DNA of 18,702 nt from Hydrogenovibrio sp. UBA654 (GCA_002299585.1 DBOE01000065.1:1-18702); one strand, 5' to 3'; shown: positions 1 to 8,363, counted from the stretch's first letter. Made by a program: numbers and translations. The notes: generated by a model from the letters alone, not told the origin.

Positions 1-2
1 CA

Positions 3-950
3 GCTGTAAATGCTGCCGTAAATAGTGCCATGCCAACAATCAACTTCAGTAACACAGGCGGTGCAATAGATAGCTGTAGTATTAGCCCAAGCTTACCTGC
101 GGGGCTAAATCTAAACACTAGTAACTGTAGCATTAGTGGTACCCCAACAGCAACTCAAAGTGCTACCAACTACACAGTAACCGCGACTAATGTTGCTGGA
201 GTAGATGGTGCAACACTAAACCTAACTATTGAGCCAGCATTACCATTGCAACCACTTAATGATACAGGTATAGAATTTGGAGGAAATTATTCAAGTGGTA
301 ATAACTCAACTTGCATAGGAGAAACTATAGGTGAGCAAGATTGTTCACACGGGCGAGATGCTAATACTAGTTTAGTTAAAGTAGGGGCAGGAGTGGCAGG
401 TTTTGACTTTACTAAGTTAAATTCTAGTGGCAATACTTTACCTGCTGGTGCAAGTAGTTGGTCATGTGTAAAAGATAATAATACTGGATTGATTTGGGAG
501 GTAAAAACTGATACCTCTCAAGGTAATGACCTACATTCTAAAAATGATGAATACAATTGGTATAGCACCAATAGCAGTAATAACGGTGGGGCAAACGGTC
601 AGGACGATGATGATGGCAATATTTGTACTGGTTATAATAGTTCAAATTCTAGCACCTATTGTAACACCCAAGCTTTTGTTGCGAGGGTAAATGCGGCAGG
701 ATTGTGTGGTGCTACTGATTGGCGTTTGCCTGATATAAATGAGCTACTATCAATTGTTGATTTTGGTAGTTATAACCCAACAATTGATACGAATTATTTC
801 CCAAATACAGAAGCTGAATTTTATTGGTCCTCCTCACCTGTTAACGATACTAGTGATAATGCATGGTCTCTAACTTTTATTTATGGCTATGATGAAAGTA
901 GAGAACGAAATAAAAAAGAGTCTATACGCCTTGTGCGGGATAGTCAGTAA
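3..950 (+). CDS. Ig-like plus Lcl (DUF1566) domain surface protein, 5' end outside window
   Basis: The reading frame is open from base 3 with no stop, and the ATG at position 30 has no ribosome binding site and lies inside a domain, so the true start is left of the window. About 315 residues are visible. The first ~80 resemble a putative Ig domain (He_PIG type), with the pattern SPSLPAGLNLN followed by SGTPT and ending in a TLNLTIEP strand. A Ser/Asn/Gly-rich linker with several Cys follows. The C-terminal part (from about base 455) is an Lcl/DUF1566 domain, shown by NNTGLIWEVK, DWRLPDINEL, YWSSSP and a final IRLVR. Proteins of this build are usually exported, and the Lcl domain is named after a Legionella adhesin, so a surface or adhesive role is inferred. 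Many Cys pairs suit an oxidising extracytoplasmic setting. The partner and exact function are unknown. Confidence 0.8.
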   Translation, partial: AVNAAVNSAMPTINFSNTGGAIDSCSISPSLPAGLNLNTSNCSISGTPTATQSATNYTVTATNVAGVDGATLNLTIEPALPLQPLNDTGIEFGGNYSSGNNSTCIGETIGEQDCSHGRDANTSLVKVGAGVAGFDFTKLNSSGNTLPAGASSWSCVKDNNTGLIWEVKTDTSQGNDLHSKNDEYNWYSTNSSNNGGANGQDDDDGNICTGYNSSNSSTYCNTQAFVARVNAAGLCGATDWRLPDINELLSIVDFGSYNPTIDTNYFPNTEAEFYWSSSPVNDTSDNAWSLTFIYGYDESRERNKKESIRLVRDSQ

Positions 951-993
951 TGTTTTTTACCAAAGTCATTTTATTAAAAAAGGAAAAATTATT

Positions 994-1536
994 ATGAATT
1001 TAAGAACTATTAGAACTATTAAATTTAATTTAATATTTTTATCATTGTTTGGTTATGGTTCACTAGCGGTATCGTCTTGTAATACTAGTAGTGTAATTGC
1101 CAGTACACCAACGGCAGATTTTACGGTGCATAATGATGGCACAGTAACCCATAAAAAAACTGGTTTGATGTGGAAAGTATGCTCTGAGGGGCAAACATGG
1201 AGTAGTGGTAATTGCAGTGGTTCAGCTTCTAATTATCGTTGGGATGAGGCTTTACAGGCGGCACAAGGCTTAAATTCTGGTGGTGGTTTTGCAGGAAATA
1301 GTGATTGGCGATTGCCGAATGTAAAAGAGTTAAAATCTATCGTCGAAATGCGTTGTAGTTCTCCTGCGATTAATACCACTATTTTTAATAATACTCCTAG
1401 TTCTTACTATTGGTCGTCCTCGCCCAATTTTAATAATGATGGTAAGAGTTTACAAGTTTCTTCTAGTAGTGGACGCATATTAATCTATCAACGAAATTCA
1501 TATGAGATAGTGCGGCTTGTGCGAGGAGGGCAGTAA
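994..1536 (+). CDS. Exported Lcl (DUF1566) domain protein, probable lipoprotein
   Basis: I chose the ATG at 994 over the in-frame ATG at 883. The 883 start lies inside the upstream gene, while 994 is preceded by an AGGA-like site at 981-984 and opens a signal sequence. The product is 180 residues. A short basic N-terminus is followed by a hydrophobic stretch (FNLIFLSLFGYG) and then AVSSC, which fits a lipobox with VSS before the Cys; ordinary signal peptidase cleavage is also possible. The mature part is one Lcl/DUF1566 domain: a KTGLMWKVC start, a RWDEALQAA helix, DWRLPNVKEL, YYWSSSP and a terminal VRLVR. The gene starts 43 bp after the preceding Lcl gene and shares its C-terminal motifs, so the two look like an old tandem duplication, possibly co-transcribed. 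Its stop is 10 bp from the stop of the convergent csiV-like gene. Function is unproven; surface binding is inferred. Confidence 0.8.
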   Translation: MNLRTIRTIKFNLIFLSLFGYGSLAVSSCNTSSVIASTPTADFTVHNDGTVTHKKTGLMWKVCSEGQTWSSGNCSGSASNYRWDEALQAAQGLNSGGGFAGNSDWRLPNVKELKSIVEMRCSSPAINTTIFNNTPSSYYWSSSPNFNNDGKSLQVSSSSGRILIYQRNSYEIVRLVRGGQ

Positions 1537-1546
1537 TTTAGGAGAA

Positions 1547-2155
1547 TTATTGTTGCCATTTAATTTGTACTAAGGCTCCAAATAGTGGGTGATCAATGTA
1601 ATGAAGTTGGTTAGAATTTATTTTCCTTGACTCTTTAAGCTGAAATTTCCAGAAACTTGGTAAGTATTCAAGCTCTATATTTTGTTGTTTTGAAAAGATT
1701 TCTTTTATTTTTTCAGGAATTATGCGTTCAAGTTCTAGGTTTAGTTTTATATGTGGATAACGAGATTTGTAAAAAGTTAACTGCCCGTCTATGCTTGAGC
1801 TATATTCAGAAATTGGCTCTACTCTAAGCAATATTGGGCGGGCATTTTTTTCTGATTTTGCCTCTACTAGCCAAGATTTATGGAGCAAAATATTATAGCC
1901 CATTCTTCTAGTCATTTTCTTTGCTTGTTGGTTAAGCAGATTACTTGTTTTTGGTAAAGACGGTAAATAAATGGCATTTTTTGTATCTATTTTATCTATA
2001 TCTATTGGCCAGTGTTCTTCTGTCCAGCCTTTTAGTGCTAGAGATTCAAATATTATGATTTCCACTTTAAAAATTGGTAGTTTTTCTGCTTGCACTAGAG
2101 GTGCTTTTATTAGTAATAAAGTTAAAAGTATTAAAATGAGCTTGTTTTTGGACAT
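1547..2155 (-). CDS. csiV: CsiV-family periplasmic peptidoglycan-binding protein
   Basis: The ATG at 2155 is preferred over the upstream TTG at 2179. It directly opens a signal peptide (MSKNKLILILLTLLL to PLVQA, cleavage before EKLPIF), has an AGAGA site at 2164-2168, and lies 4 nt past the mfd stop. The protein is 202 residues. Family features are the FKVEIIIFES strand after the signal, the central GYNILLHKSWLVEA motif, a strand pair ending YPHIKLNLELE, and the C-terminal ELHYIDHP-like block (here QLHYIDHPLFGALVQI). CsiV was described in Vibrio cholerae as a periplasmic peptidoglycan-binding partner that supports PBP1A function, and genes of this family often lie beside mfd, as here. It is probably co-transcribed with mfd. 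The family call is firm; the PBP1A role in this organism is inferred. Confidence 0.82.
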   Translation of the reverse strand: MSKNKLILILLTLLLIKAPLVQAEKLPIFKVEIIIFESLALKGWTEEHWPIDIDKIDTKNAIYLPSLPKTSNLLNQQAKKMTRRMGYNILLHKSWLVEAKSEKNARPILLRVEPISEYSSSIDGQLTFYKSRYPHIKLNLELERIIPEKIKEIFSKQQNIELEYLPSFWKFQLKESRKINSNQLHYIDHPLFGALVQIKWQQ

Positions 2156-2159
2156 TTTT

Positions 2160-5100
2160 TTAATCTCTAATTGTAGCAATAATTAATTCAATCGCTTTTG
2201 TTCTTTGTTTTGTTTCTGGCATTGTATCGAAATATTTTAGTTCTGTTTGACCTTTTAAATCATAATTTTTTGGGTATTTTTGAATTAGTTTCACTAATTT
2301 TAATATATCAATGTTTGGTTGATTACCAAAAATTATTCTTATTTGGGATTCGTTAGCAGTTATTTTTGCTAAATTTAAAGGCTCTGCGAGCAATTTAACT
2401 TCTGTAGCTGCAAATAGGTTTTTAACTTGTATCGGTAATAATCCAAAACGATCGATCATTTCTATTTCTAATTCTCGTAGTTGATTTTTATTTTTGCTAC
2501 TAGCAATCCGTTTGTAAAAAACCAAACGAGAGTGAACATCTGGCAAATAATCTTCTGGTATAAGAGATGCCACTCCTAATTCAATTTCTACAGAGCTTGG
2601 TAGTTGCATACTTAGTTCTGCTTGTTTACCTGATTTTAATGATTTTACCGCTCTGTCTAATAGTTCAGAATATAAAGTGAAGCCTATTTCTGCAATTTGT
2701 CCAGATTGTCCATCTCCTAGCAGTTCTCCAGCTCCGCGTATCTCCAAATCATGGGTAGCTAGCATAAATCCTGCACCTAATGTGCTGTGCTTTTTTATGG
2801 CACTAAGGCGTTTGTGGGCTTCTTTACTAATCATAGCTTTATCTGCAGTAAATAGATAGGCGTAAGCTTTATGATGGGACCTGCCAACCCTGCCTCTTAA
2901 TTGATGCAGTTGAGCCAGACCAAATTTATCAGCACGGTGTATTATAATGGTATTTGCTGTTGGTATATCGATACCAGTTTCTATTATGGTAGTACAAACT
3001 AGAATATTAAAACGGCGATGATAAAAATCGTGCATTATTTTCTCAAGTTCTTTTTCATTCATTTGTCCGTGAGCTACATTTACTTTTTCCTCAGGAATAA
3101 GTTGTTTTATCTCTTCTGCCATATTGTTAATTCTTGCAACACTGTTAAACAAAATATATATTTGCCCTCCTCTGCGAATTTCTCGCAAGCAGGCTTCTTT
3201 AACCGTATCTTCACTCCATTGTTGCACAAAAGTTTCTATAGCTAGTCGCTTAGCTGGTGGGGTGGCTATAATAGATAAATCTCGTAAATTATTCATAGCC
3301 ATATTAAGAGTTCTTGGAATAGGGGTAGCAGTCATGGTTAAAACATCAACTTCACAGCGTATTTTTTTAAGTTGTTCTTTTTGCCTTACTCCAAAACGAT
3401 GTTCTTCATCAATAATAATTAAACCTAAATTGTTAAAAACATTTTCTTTTTGAATTAATTTATGGGTGCCTATTATTATGTCTATTTTGCCAAGCTTAGT
3501 ATCCTCTAGTATCTGTGTAGCTTCTTTTGGTGACTGAAAGCGAGATAAACTCGCAACTTTTATTGGCCAGTCGGCAAAACGATTTTTAAAATTTTCAAAA
3601 TGTTGTTGTGATAGCAGGGTAGTAGGCACTAAAACAACTGTTTGTTTACCTGAGAATGCTGCTATAAAAGCCGCACGCATAGCAACTTCTGTTTTGCCAA
3701 AACCAACATCACCACAAATTAATCTATCCATTGGTTTTGCTTGGTGCATATCTTGTATTACGCTGGCTATTGCGGTTTCTTGATCAGGTGTTTCTTCAAA
3801 AGGAAAACTAGCTACAAAACGGGTATAATCTTGCGTTTCTGTATTAAAAGAGTAGCCTTGCATCGCTTCTCTTTGTGCATAAATATCTAATAACTCGACG
3901 GCTACATCAATAACTTTCTCAGTGGCTTTTTTCTTCGCTTTTTGCCATTTATCAGAACCTAGTTTATGCATTGGAGCAGTATCTGCGTTTGCCCCTGTAT
4001 AGCGGCTTATTAGGTGCAATGAAGTAACAGGCACATATAACTTAGCTTCTTGTGCATATTTTATGGTTAGTAACTCGTGTGATTCACCTTGCAATATCAT
4101 TGTTTCTAAACCAAGATAGCGACCAACTCCATGATCTATATGAACAATAGGGTTGCCTATCTCTAGCTCAATTAAGTTAGATATGCTGGCATTAAACTCA
4201 TTATGTTGTCGATTTCTACGCCTTTTTTGAATTACTGTAGAACCAAAAATTTGTGCCTCAGAGATAATACAAAATTCATCGGTTAAGATACTATCTTCAA
4301 GCGATGATATGGTAATTTGCATTTGCTCTTTACTGGATATAAAGCTTTGCCATGAATTGATGCTGTTTGGTAGGAGGAGTTTTATATTTTCTTTTTTTAG
4401 TATCTCAAGTAAACTTTCCCTACGACCTGCTGATTCTGCACTAAATAATATTCTGCCTTGGTACTGGTCTAAAAAAGCATTTAATTTAGCTAATGGATAA
4501 TCACTATTATTTTGAATATCTAACTTAGGTAGGGCTTTAGTATTAAATTCTACGGTAGTATTTTTGCTAGAATTGGTTTCAAAAGTTATTCTATGGTATT
4601 GTTTTAATGCAGAAAAAATTTTATCTTCCGCTTGTATTAATTGCTTAGGTTCTAAGATAGGATAATCTGGGTTATGTTGGGATATTTCATATCTCTCTTG
4701 ATAGTTTTGCCAAGTTTTATGTATTTGTTGAGTTAATTTTCCATCATCAAAAAAAATTGTGTCATTAGGTAAATAGTCACTTAAAGCGGCAGTTTGTTGA
4801 TGAAATAACGGTAAATAGTATTCCAAAGCATCTAAGGTAACTTGTTCGTTTACTGACTTATAAAGCTGGCTTTTGCGAGATTGGTCACCAAAAAAACTTT
4901 TAAAATTTTGTTTAAATAGATCAACTCCTTCCGTGGTTAAGTCATATTCTTTGGCAGGTAACATTTCAATTTGTGAAATTTCGTCGATAGTAAGCTGAGT
5001 TTCAGGGTCAAAACTTTTAATTGTTTCTATTTCATCATCAAATAAATCTAATCTAAATGGAGTTTTGCTACCCATTGGAAAGACATCAATAATTGAGCCT

Positions 5101-5621
5101 CTTATTGCAAAATAGCCAGGTTCAATAACCGTGCTGGCTCTTTGATATCCCCCCCTTTCTAATTTTGTAATGAATTCTGCAATGTCTAAAATTTGTTTTT
5201 TGGTAAGTAAAAAAGTAAATTTTTCTATAAAACTTTGTGGCACTAGTTTTTGTAAAAAAGTACTTATGGGCAGAATTAATAAGCCTTGTTTTAGATTTGG
5301 TAAACTATGAAGAGCTTTTAATCTTTGTGATATTATATCTTGATGTGGTGAAAATTGGTCATAAGGCAAGGTTTCCCAGTCTGGGAAACTTAGAACTTCA
5401 ACAGTTTGTTTTCCTCGTTTATCAAGGTTAAAACAATTGATAAAATCCTCTAGTTGATTTGCTTGAGCAGTATCTTCAGCTAAATAAACCACTAAAGAAT
5501 GGGCGTTTTTAGATTTTTCACTCAACACTAAAGCTTTTTCAGCTAGGCTTTTTACATACCAATATGAACGCTGACTTTTTAGGGGTATTAAGCTAGTCTT
5601 AAATATAGATGTTTTTACCAT
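2160..5621 (-). CDS. mfd: Transcription-repair coupling factor Mfd
   Basis: The product is a DNA translocase that removes RNA polymerase stalled at lesions and recruits UvrA to start nucleotide excision repair. At 1153 residues it is full length (E. coli about 1148). It opens with a UvrB-like module (for example SFPDWETLPYDQFSPH at 78-93, and ERGGYQR to PMGS at 155-185). An RNA-polymerase-interacting Tudor-like region follows at roughly 485-545 (IVHIDHGVGRYLGLE). Then come helicase lobes with Walker A GDVGFGKT (637-644), DEEH (738-741) and TAT (764-766), a second lobe with the RGRVGR arginine-finger motif, and the C-terminal TRCF domain. All catalytic motifs are intact. The ATG at 5621 has an AGGTAG site just upstream. 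The gene is divergent from the membrane-protein gene at 5670 and is followed 4 nt later by the csiV-like gene. Confidence 0.97.
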   Translation of the reverse strand: MVKTSIFKTSLIPLKSQRSYWYVKSLAEKALVLSEKSKNAHSLVVYLAEDTAQANQLEDFINCFNLDKRGKQTVEVLSFPDWETLPYDQFSPHQDIISQRLKALHSLPNLKQGLLILPISTFLQKLVPQSFIEKFTFLLTKKQILDIAEFITKLERGGYQRASTVIEPGYFAIRGSIIDVFPMGSKTPFRLDLFDDEIETIKSFDPETQLTIDEISQIEMLPAKEYDLTTEGVDLFKQNFKSFFGDQSRKSQLYKSVNEQVTLDALEYYLPLFHQQTAALSDYLPNDTIFFDDGKLTQQIHKTWQNYQERYEISQHNPDYPILEPKQLIQAEDKIFSALKQYHRITFETNSSKNTTVEFNTKALPKLDIQNNSDYPLAKLNAFLDQYQGRILFSAESAGRRESLLEILKKENIKLLLPNSINSWQSFISSKEQMQITISSLEDSILTDEFCIISEAQIFGSTVIQKRRRNRQHNEFNASISNLIELEIGNPIVHIDHGVGRYLGLETMILQGESHELLTIKYAQEAKLYVPVTSLHLISRYTGANADTAPMHKLGSDKWQKAKKKATEKVIDVAVELLDIYAQREAMQGYSFNTETQDYTRFVASFPFEETPDQETAIASVIQDMHQAKPMDRLICGDVGFGKTEVAMRAAFIAAFSGKQTVVLVPTTLLSQQHFENFKNRFADWPIKVASLSRFQSPKEATQILEDTKLGKIDIIIGTHKLIQKENVFNNLGLIIIDEEHRFGVRQKEQLKKIRCEVDVLTMTATPIPRTLNMAMNNLRDLSIIATPPAKRLAIETFVQQWSEDTVKEACLREIRRGGQIYILFNSVARINNMAEEIKQLIPEEKVNVAHGQMNEKELEKIMHDFYHRRFNILVCTTIIETGIDIPTANTIIIHRADKFGLAQLHQLRGRVGRSHHKAYAYLFTADKAMISKEAHKRLSAIKKHSTLGAGFMLATHDLEIRGAGELLGDGQSGQIAEIGFTLYSELLDRAVKSLKSGKQAELSMQLPSSVEIELGVASLIPEDYLPDVHSRLVFYKRIASSKNKNQLRELEIEMIDRFGLLPIQVKNLFAATEVKLLAEPLNLAKITANESQIRIIFGNQPNIDILKLVKLIQKYPKNYDLKGQTELKYFDTMPETKQRTKAIELIIATIRD

Positions 5622-5657
5622 TCTACCTAGTCGATTAAAATAAAAGGGCGTATTTTA
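5613..5657. promoter_or_regulatory. Overlapping divergent promoters between mfd and the RND-like gene
   Basis: Only 48 bp separate the two divergent starts. On the minus strand a TAAAAT -10 (5652-5657) followed by ACGCCC could serve mfd; no good -35 is visible. On the plus strand TTTACC (5614-5619) with a 16-bp spacer to TAAAAT (5636-5641) could serve the membrane-protein gene. The two candidate promoters overlap, so their activities may be linked. These are motif matches only. Confidence 0.35.
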
Positions 5658-5669
5658 CAGGATTTTTTT

Positions 5670-6887
5670 ATGAGAACACAGTGGATTACAAGTTGGATTA
5701 TTTGGTTAGGGCAACATAAAAAACTATTTTCTATTTTTATTTTGTTAGTTAGCCTATCTCTGATGGTAACTTTAATTTGGGTACAAAATAGCTTAACCTT
5801 TTTGTTTAAAGGGGAGGCAGGTTTAGTTCTATTAAGCATGCTGTTAATGTCTTTATTAGCAATTAAATTACTAGACTCATTAAAAGTGGCAATTTTATTA
5901 TTTGTGGTAATGTTTTATCTGTATCTTATTAGCAGTGGGATATTTTTGATTTTTGGTATCGACGAAAATGAATTTAGTGTTTTTGCAAGAGTAGTTGTTA
6001 TCACCTTAATGATGAGTCACTTAATACATTTTTTAGCAGCATTATTACGAGAAATGGCTAGGGGTATTCATCAATATGATGCTATTATTGAAGCCTTAGG
6101 TATAACTCATCAACCAATTTTATTATCCTCACTTACTACAATATTTGGTTTTGTAGCAGTATCTATGTTTAATGAACAATACAGTATTATGGCATATCAA
6201 GTCATTTTAGGGGTGTCTTTAAGCTATATTTCATTGCTAGTTTTAGTACCCACCATTCTTTTACAGTGGTTGTTAGAGTTTAGGGTGGGTAATTATAATG
6301 ACCGTCATGGTTTAGAAATTATATTAAAAATTATAAAAAAATATCCTATTGTTATACTGGCAAGTAAAATTTTAGTGGGTTTTTTAATAGTCTTTATACT
6401 AGTAGAGTTATTAATGATTGACGACGCAATCAATGAATTATTAAGCTTACTATTAGTAAATTTCTTGCTGTTATTAGTATTTTGGAAAAAATTATTGATT
6501 GCCACTAGTGCGATATTTATCGCTTTAATTGCAGTAATATTTGCAGTAACATTTTTAGTGGTTTTTGGCATTATCCCACAGATAACACCATTAATTTTAC
6601 TGGTTCCTATTGGTATAGTATTGGATGATGTGGTACATTTTTTCTATCGTTATATTCGATCAGAAATTTTTTATATTACAAAAACCTCTGAAAAAATTAA
6701 ATTTACTTTAAATAGTGTTGGTAGATCTATTTGGTTAACAAGTCAACTACTTATAACAGGGCTAGTTGTATTACTATTTTCAACTAACTCACTAGTAGTA
6801 CAAGCTAGTTTAGTTACTATGTTGGCACTAACTTTAATCTCGTGTGTATTATTATGGTTATTACCAGCAATATTTAGTAAAGATTAA
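5670..6887 (+). CDS. Compact RND/MMPL-like 12-helix membrane protein lacking periplasmic domains
   Basis: The ATG at 5670 has a CAGGA site 7 nt upstream. The 405 residues contain about 12 hydrophobic helices, by eye at 18-38, 50-67, 71-94, 104-125, 149-167, 176-200, 225-247, 255-271, 274-297, 304-325, 355-370 and 376-401. The two halves repeat. Helix 4 plus its following loop (TLMMSHLIHF, then EALGITHQPILLSSLTTIFGF) matches helix 10 plus loop (GIVLDDVVHF, then LNSVGRSIWLTSQLLITGL). This is the RND/MMPL core pattern. RND proteins normally carry large periplasmic domains after helices 1 and 7; here those links are only about 12 and 8 residues. The second half keeps an Asp pair in helix 10 (D319, D320), as in proton-driven RND pumps; the first half has Ser-His there (116-117). 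The frame is intact, so this looks like a real gene. The RND relationship is inferred from pattern; substrate and direction of transport are unknown. Confidence 0.75.
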   Translation: MRTQWITSWIIWLGQHKKLFSIFILLVSLSLMVTLIWVQNSLTFLFKGEAGLVLLSMLLMSLLAIKLLDSLKVAILLFVVMFYLYLISSGIFLIFGIDENEFSVFARVVVITLMMSHLIHFLAALLREMARGIHQYDAIIEALGITHQPILLSSLTTIFGFVAVSMFNEQYSIMAYQVILGVSLSYISLLVLVPTILLQWLLEFRVGNYNDRHGLEIILKIIKKYPIVILASKILVGFLIVFILVELLMIDDAINELLSLLLVNFLLLLVFWKKLLIATSAIFIALIAVIFAVTFLVVFGIIPQITPLILLVPIGIVLDDVVHFFYRYIRSEIFYITKTSEKIKFTLNSVGRSIWLTSQLLITGLVVLLFSTNSLVVQASLVTMLALTLISCVLLWLLPAIFSKD

Positions 6888-6997
6888 AGTTTTTATACCG
6901 CCATAAGTAAAATTTGTTTTAAATTTGATTTAATTTGAATTAGCATTTAACAGTCTAAAAATAAAATTTCGAAAAATTAACATAAAAGGTCTAAAAC

Positions 6998-8311
6998 ATG
7001 GCAACAATTGTAATAATAGGGGCAAGTACTGGTGGTTTACCAATGGCTTACGACATTCGTAAGGAATTAGGTAAAGAACATACTATTAAGGTAATAAACG
7101 CAACGGATGAATTTAATTTTATACCATCAAACCCTTGGGTTGCCGTAGGTTGGCGTAAACCTGAAGATATATCTTTTAAATTAGAACCTTATTTAGTTAG
7201 AAAAAATATTGAATTCTATAATCAAACAGTTACTAAACTAGAAGCTTCAGAAAACAAGCTAACTTTAGACGATGGTTCAGAGCTAACTTATGACTATCTT
7301 ATTCTAGCTACAGGTCCTGCTCTTGCATTTGAAGAAATTGAAGGTTTTGGCCCTAAATCACATGGTGGTAATACCGTATCTGTTTGTACCACACCACACT
7401 CTGCAGAAGCCTATGAACAGTGGCAAGAGTTTTGTAAAACCCCTGGTCCAATTGTAGTTGGGGCTGTGCAAGGAGCCTCCTGTTTTGGACCTGCTTATGA
7501 ATTTGCGATGATTATGGAAGCTGATTTGCGCAAGAAAAAATTGCGTAGCCAAGTTCCTATGACATTTGTAACTGCAGAACCTTATATAGGTCATTTAGGT
7601 CTTGATGGCGTTGGTGATTCTAAAGGTCTTATGGAAGCAGAAATGCGTAACCGCCATATTTCTTGGATATGTAATGCAAAAGTTACCAAGATTGAAGAAG
7701 GGACAATGTTTGTAGATGAACATAATCGTCGTGGTGATGTAATTGATCAACATCAGCTACCATTTTCTTATTCAATGATGTTGCCAGCATTTAAAGGCTC
7801 TAAGTTTTTACAAGAATTAGTTGAAAAAGAAAACATGGGGGGACCTTTAGTAAACCCTCGTGGTTTTGTTAAGGTGGATAAGCATAGCCGTAACGAAACA
7901 TTTAAAAACATTTATTCATTAGGTGTAGGTATTGCTATTGCGCCTATTGATACTAAATGTCCAGTTATGTGTGGCACGCCAAAAACGGGTCTAATGATTG
8001 AGTCGATGGTAACAGCAATAGCACATAATATTGCTGCCGAACTTGATGGCAAAGAGCCTCATGAAGAAGCGACTTGGAATACTGTTTGTCTTGCTGATAT
8101 GGGAGATACTGGTGCTGCATTTGTCGCTTTACCACAAATTCCACCGAGAAACTTAACTTGGGCAAAAAAAGGTAAATGGGTACACTATGCTAAAATAGCT
8201 TTTGAAAAATATTTTATTCGTAACATGAAATCATGTACCTCAGAGCCTATTTATCAAAAATATGTGATGAAAATGTTAGGTATTACCAGACTAAAATCAG
8301 ATGATAAATAA
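6998..8311 (+). CDS. sqr: Sulfide:quinone oxidoreductase
   Basis: The product is a FAD flavoprotein that oxidises sulfide to polysulfide or sulfur and passes electrons to the membrane quinone pool. At 437 residues it is full length. The N-terminus holds the FAD-binding strand and GASTGG loop (8-13), and LILATGPAL (101-109) is the second FAD motif. The three Cys expected for SQR catalysis are in place: C130 in SVCTTPH, C162 in GASCFGP and C325 in PVMCGTP. SLGVGIAIAP (307-316) is the third FAD contact. No signal peptide is present, as is normal for SQR. The basic, aromatic-rich C-terminus (about 390-432) would suit peripheral membrane anchoring. The ATG at 6998 has an AAAAGG site 8 nt upstream. 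The 110-bp leader shows no convincing promoter; TTGAAT at 6935 is a weak -35 candidate. The gene stands alone with its own terminator. I do not assign an SQR type. Confidence 0.92.
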   Translation: MATIVIIGASTGGLPMAYDIRKELGKEHTIKVINATDEFNFIPSNPWVAVGWRKPEDISFKLEPYLVRKNIEFYNQTVTKLEASENKLTLDDGSELTYDYLILATGPALAFEEIEGFGPKSHGGNTVSVCTTPHSAEAYEQWQEFCKTPGPIVVGAVQGASCFGPAYEFAMIMEADLRKKKLRSQVPMTFVTAEPYIGHLGLDGVGDSKGLMEAEMRNRHISWICNAKVTKIEEGTMFVDEHNRRGDVIDQHQLPFSYSMMLPAFKGSKFLQELVEKENMGGPLVNPRGFVKVDKHSRNETFKNIYSLGVGIAIAPIDTKCPVMCGTPKTGLMIESMVTAIAHNIAAELDGKEPHEEATWNTVCLADMGDTGAAFVALPQIPPRNLTWAKKGKWVHYAKIAFEKYFIRNMKSCTSEPIYQKYVMKMLGITRLKSDDK

Positions 8312-8334
8312 TCTGTAATCATTTTATAATCTAA

Positions 8335-8360
8335 AAGCCCACTATTTAGTGGGTTTTTTT
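8335..8360 (+). terminator. Intrinsic terminator after sqr
   Basis: CCCACT (8338-8343), loop ATTT, AGTGGG (8348-8353), then seven T (8354-8360). A perfect 6-bp stem with a U-tract about 25 bp past the sqr stop ends the sqr transcript before the lol operon. Confidence 0.9.
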
Positions 8361-8363
8361 GTT

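Noticed and set aside
883..993. Upstream ATG at 883 as the start of the second Lcl gene
   Set aside because: It overlaps the end of the first Lcl gene in another frame, lacks a ribosome binding site, and would bury the signal sequence 37 residues inside the protein. The ATG at 994 has a site and starts the signal peptide.
1530..1552. TAATT/AATTA inverted repeat between the convergent Lcl and csiV-like genes
   Set aside because: The stem is 5 bp with no G-C pair and no T-run on either strand, so it is not supported as a bidirectional terminator.
2677..4500. Plus-strand open frames opposite mfd
   Set aside because: They lie wholly inside the conserved mfd coding sequence, have no ribosome binding sites and show no domain-like sequence.
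6305..6571. Minus-strand 88-residue frame opposite the RND-like gene
   Set aside because: Its Asn/Lys/Ile-rich sequence is the expected antisense of hydrophobic Leu/Val codons, and no start signal is present.
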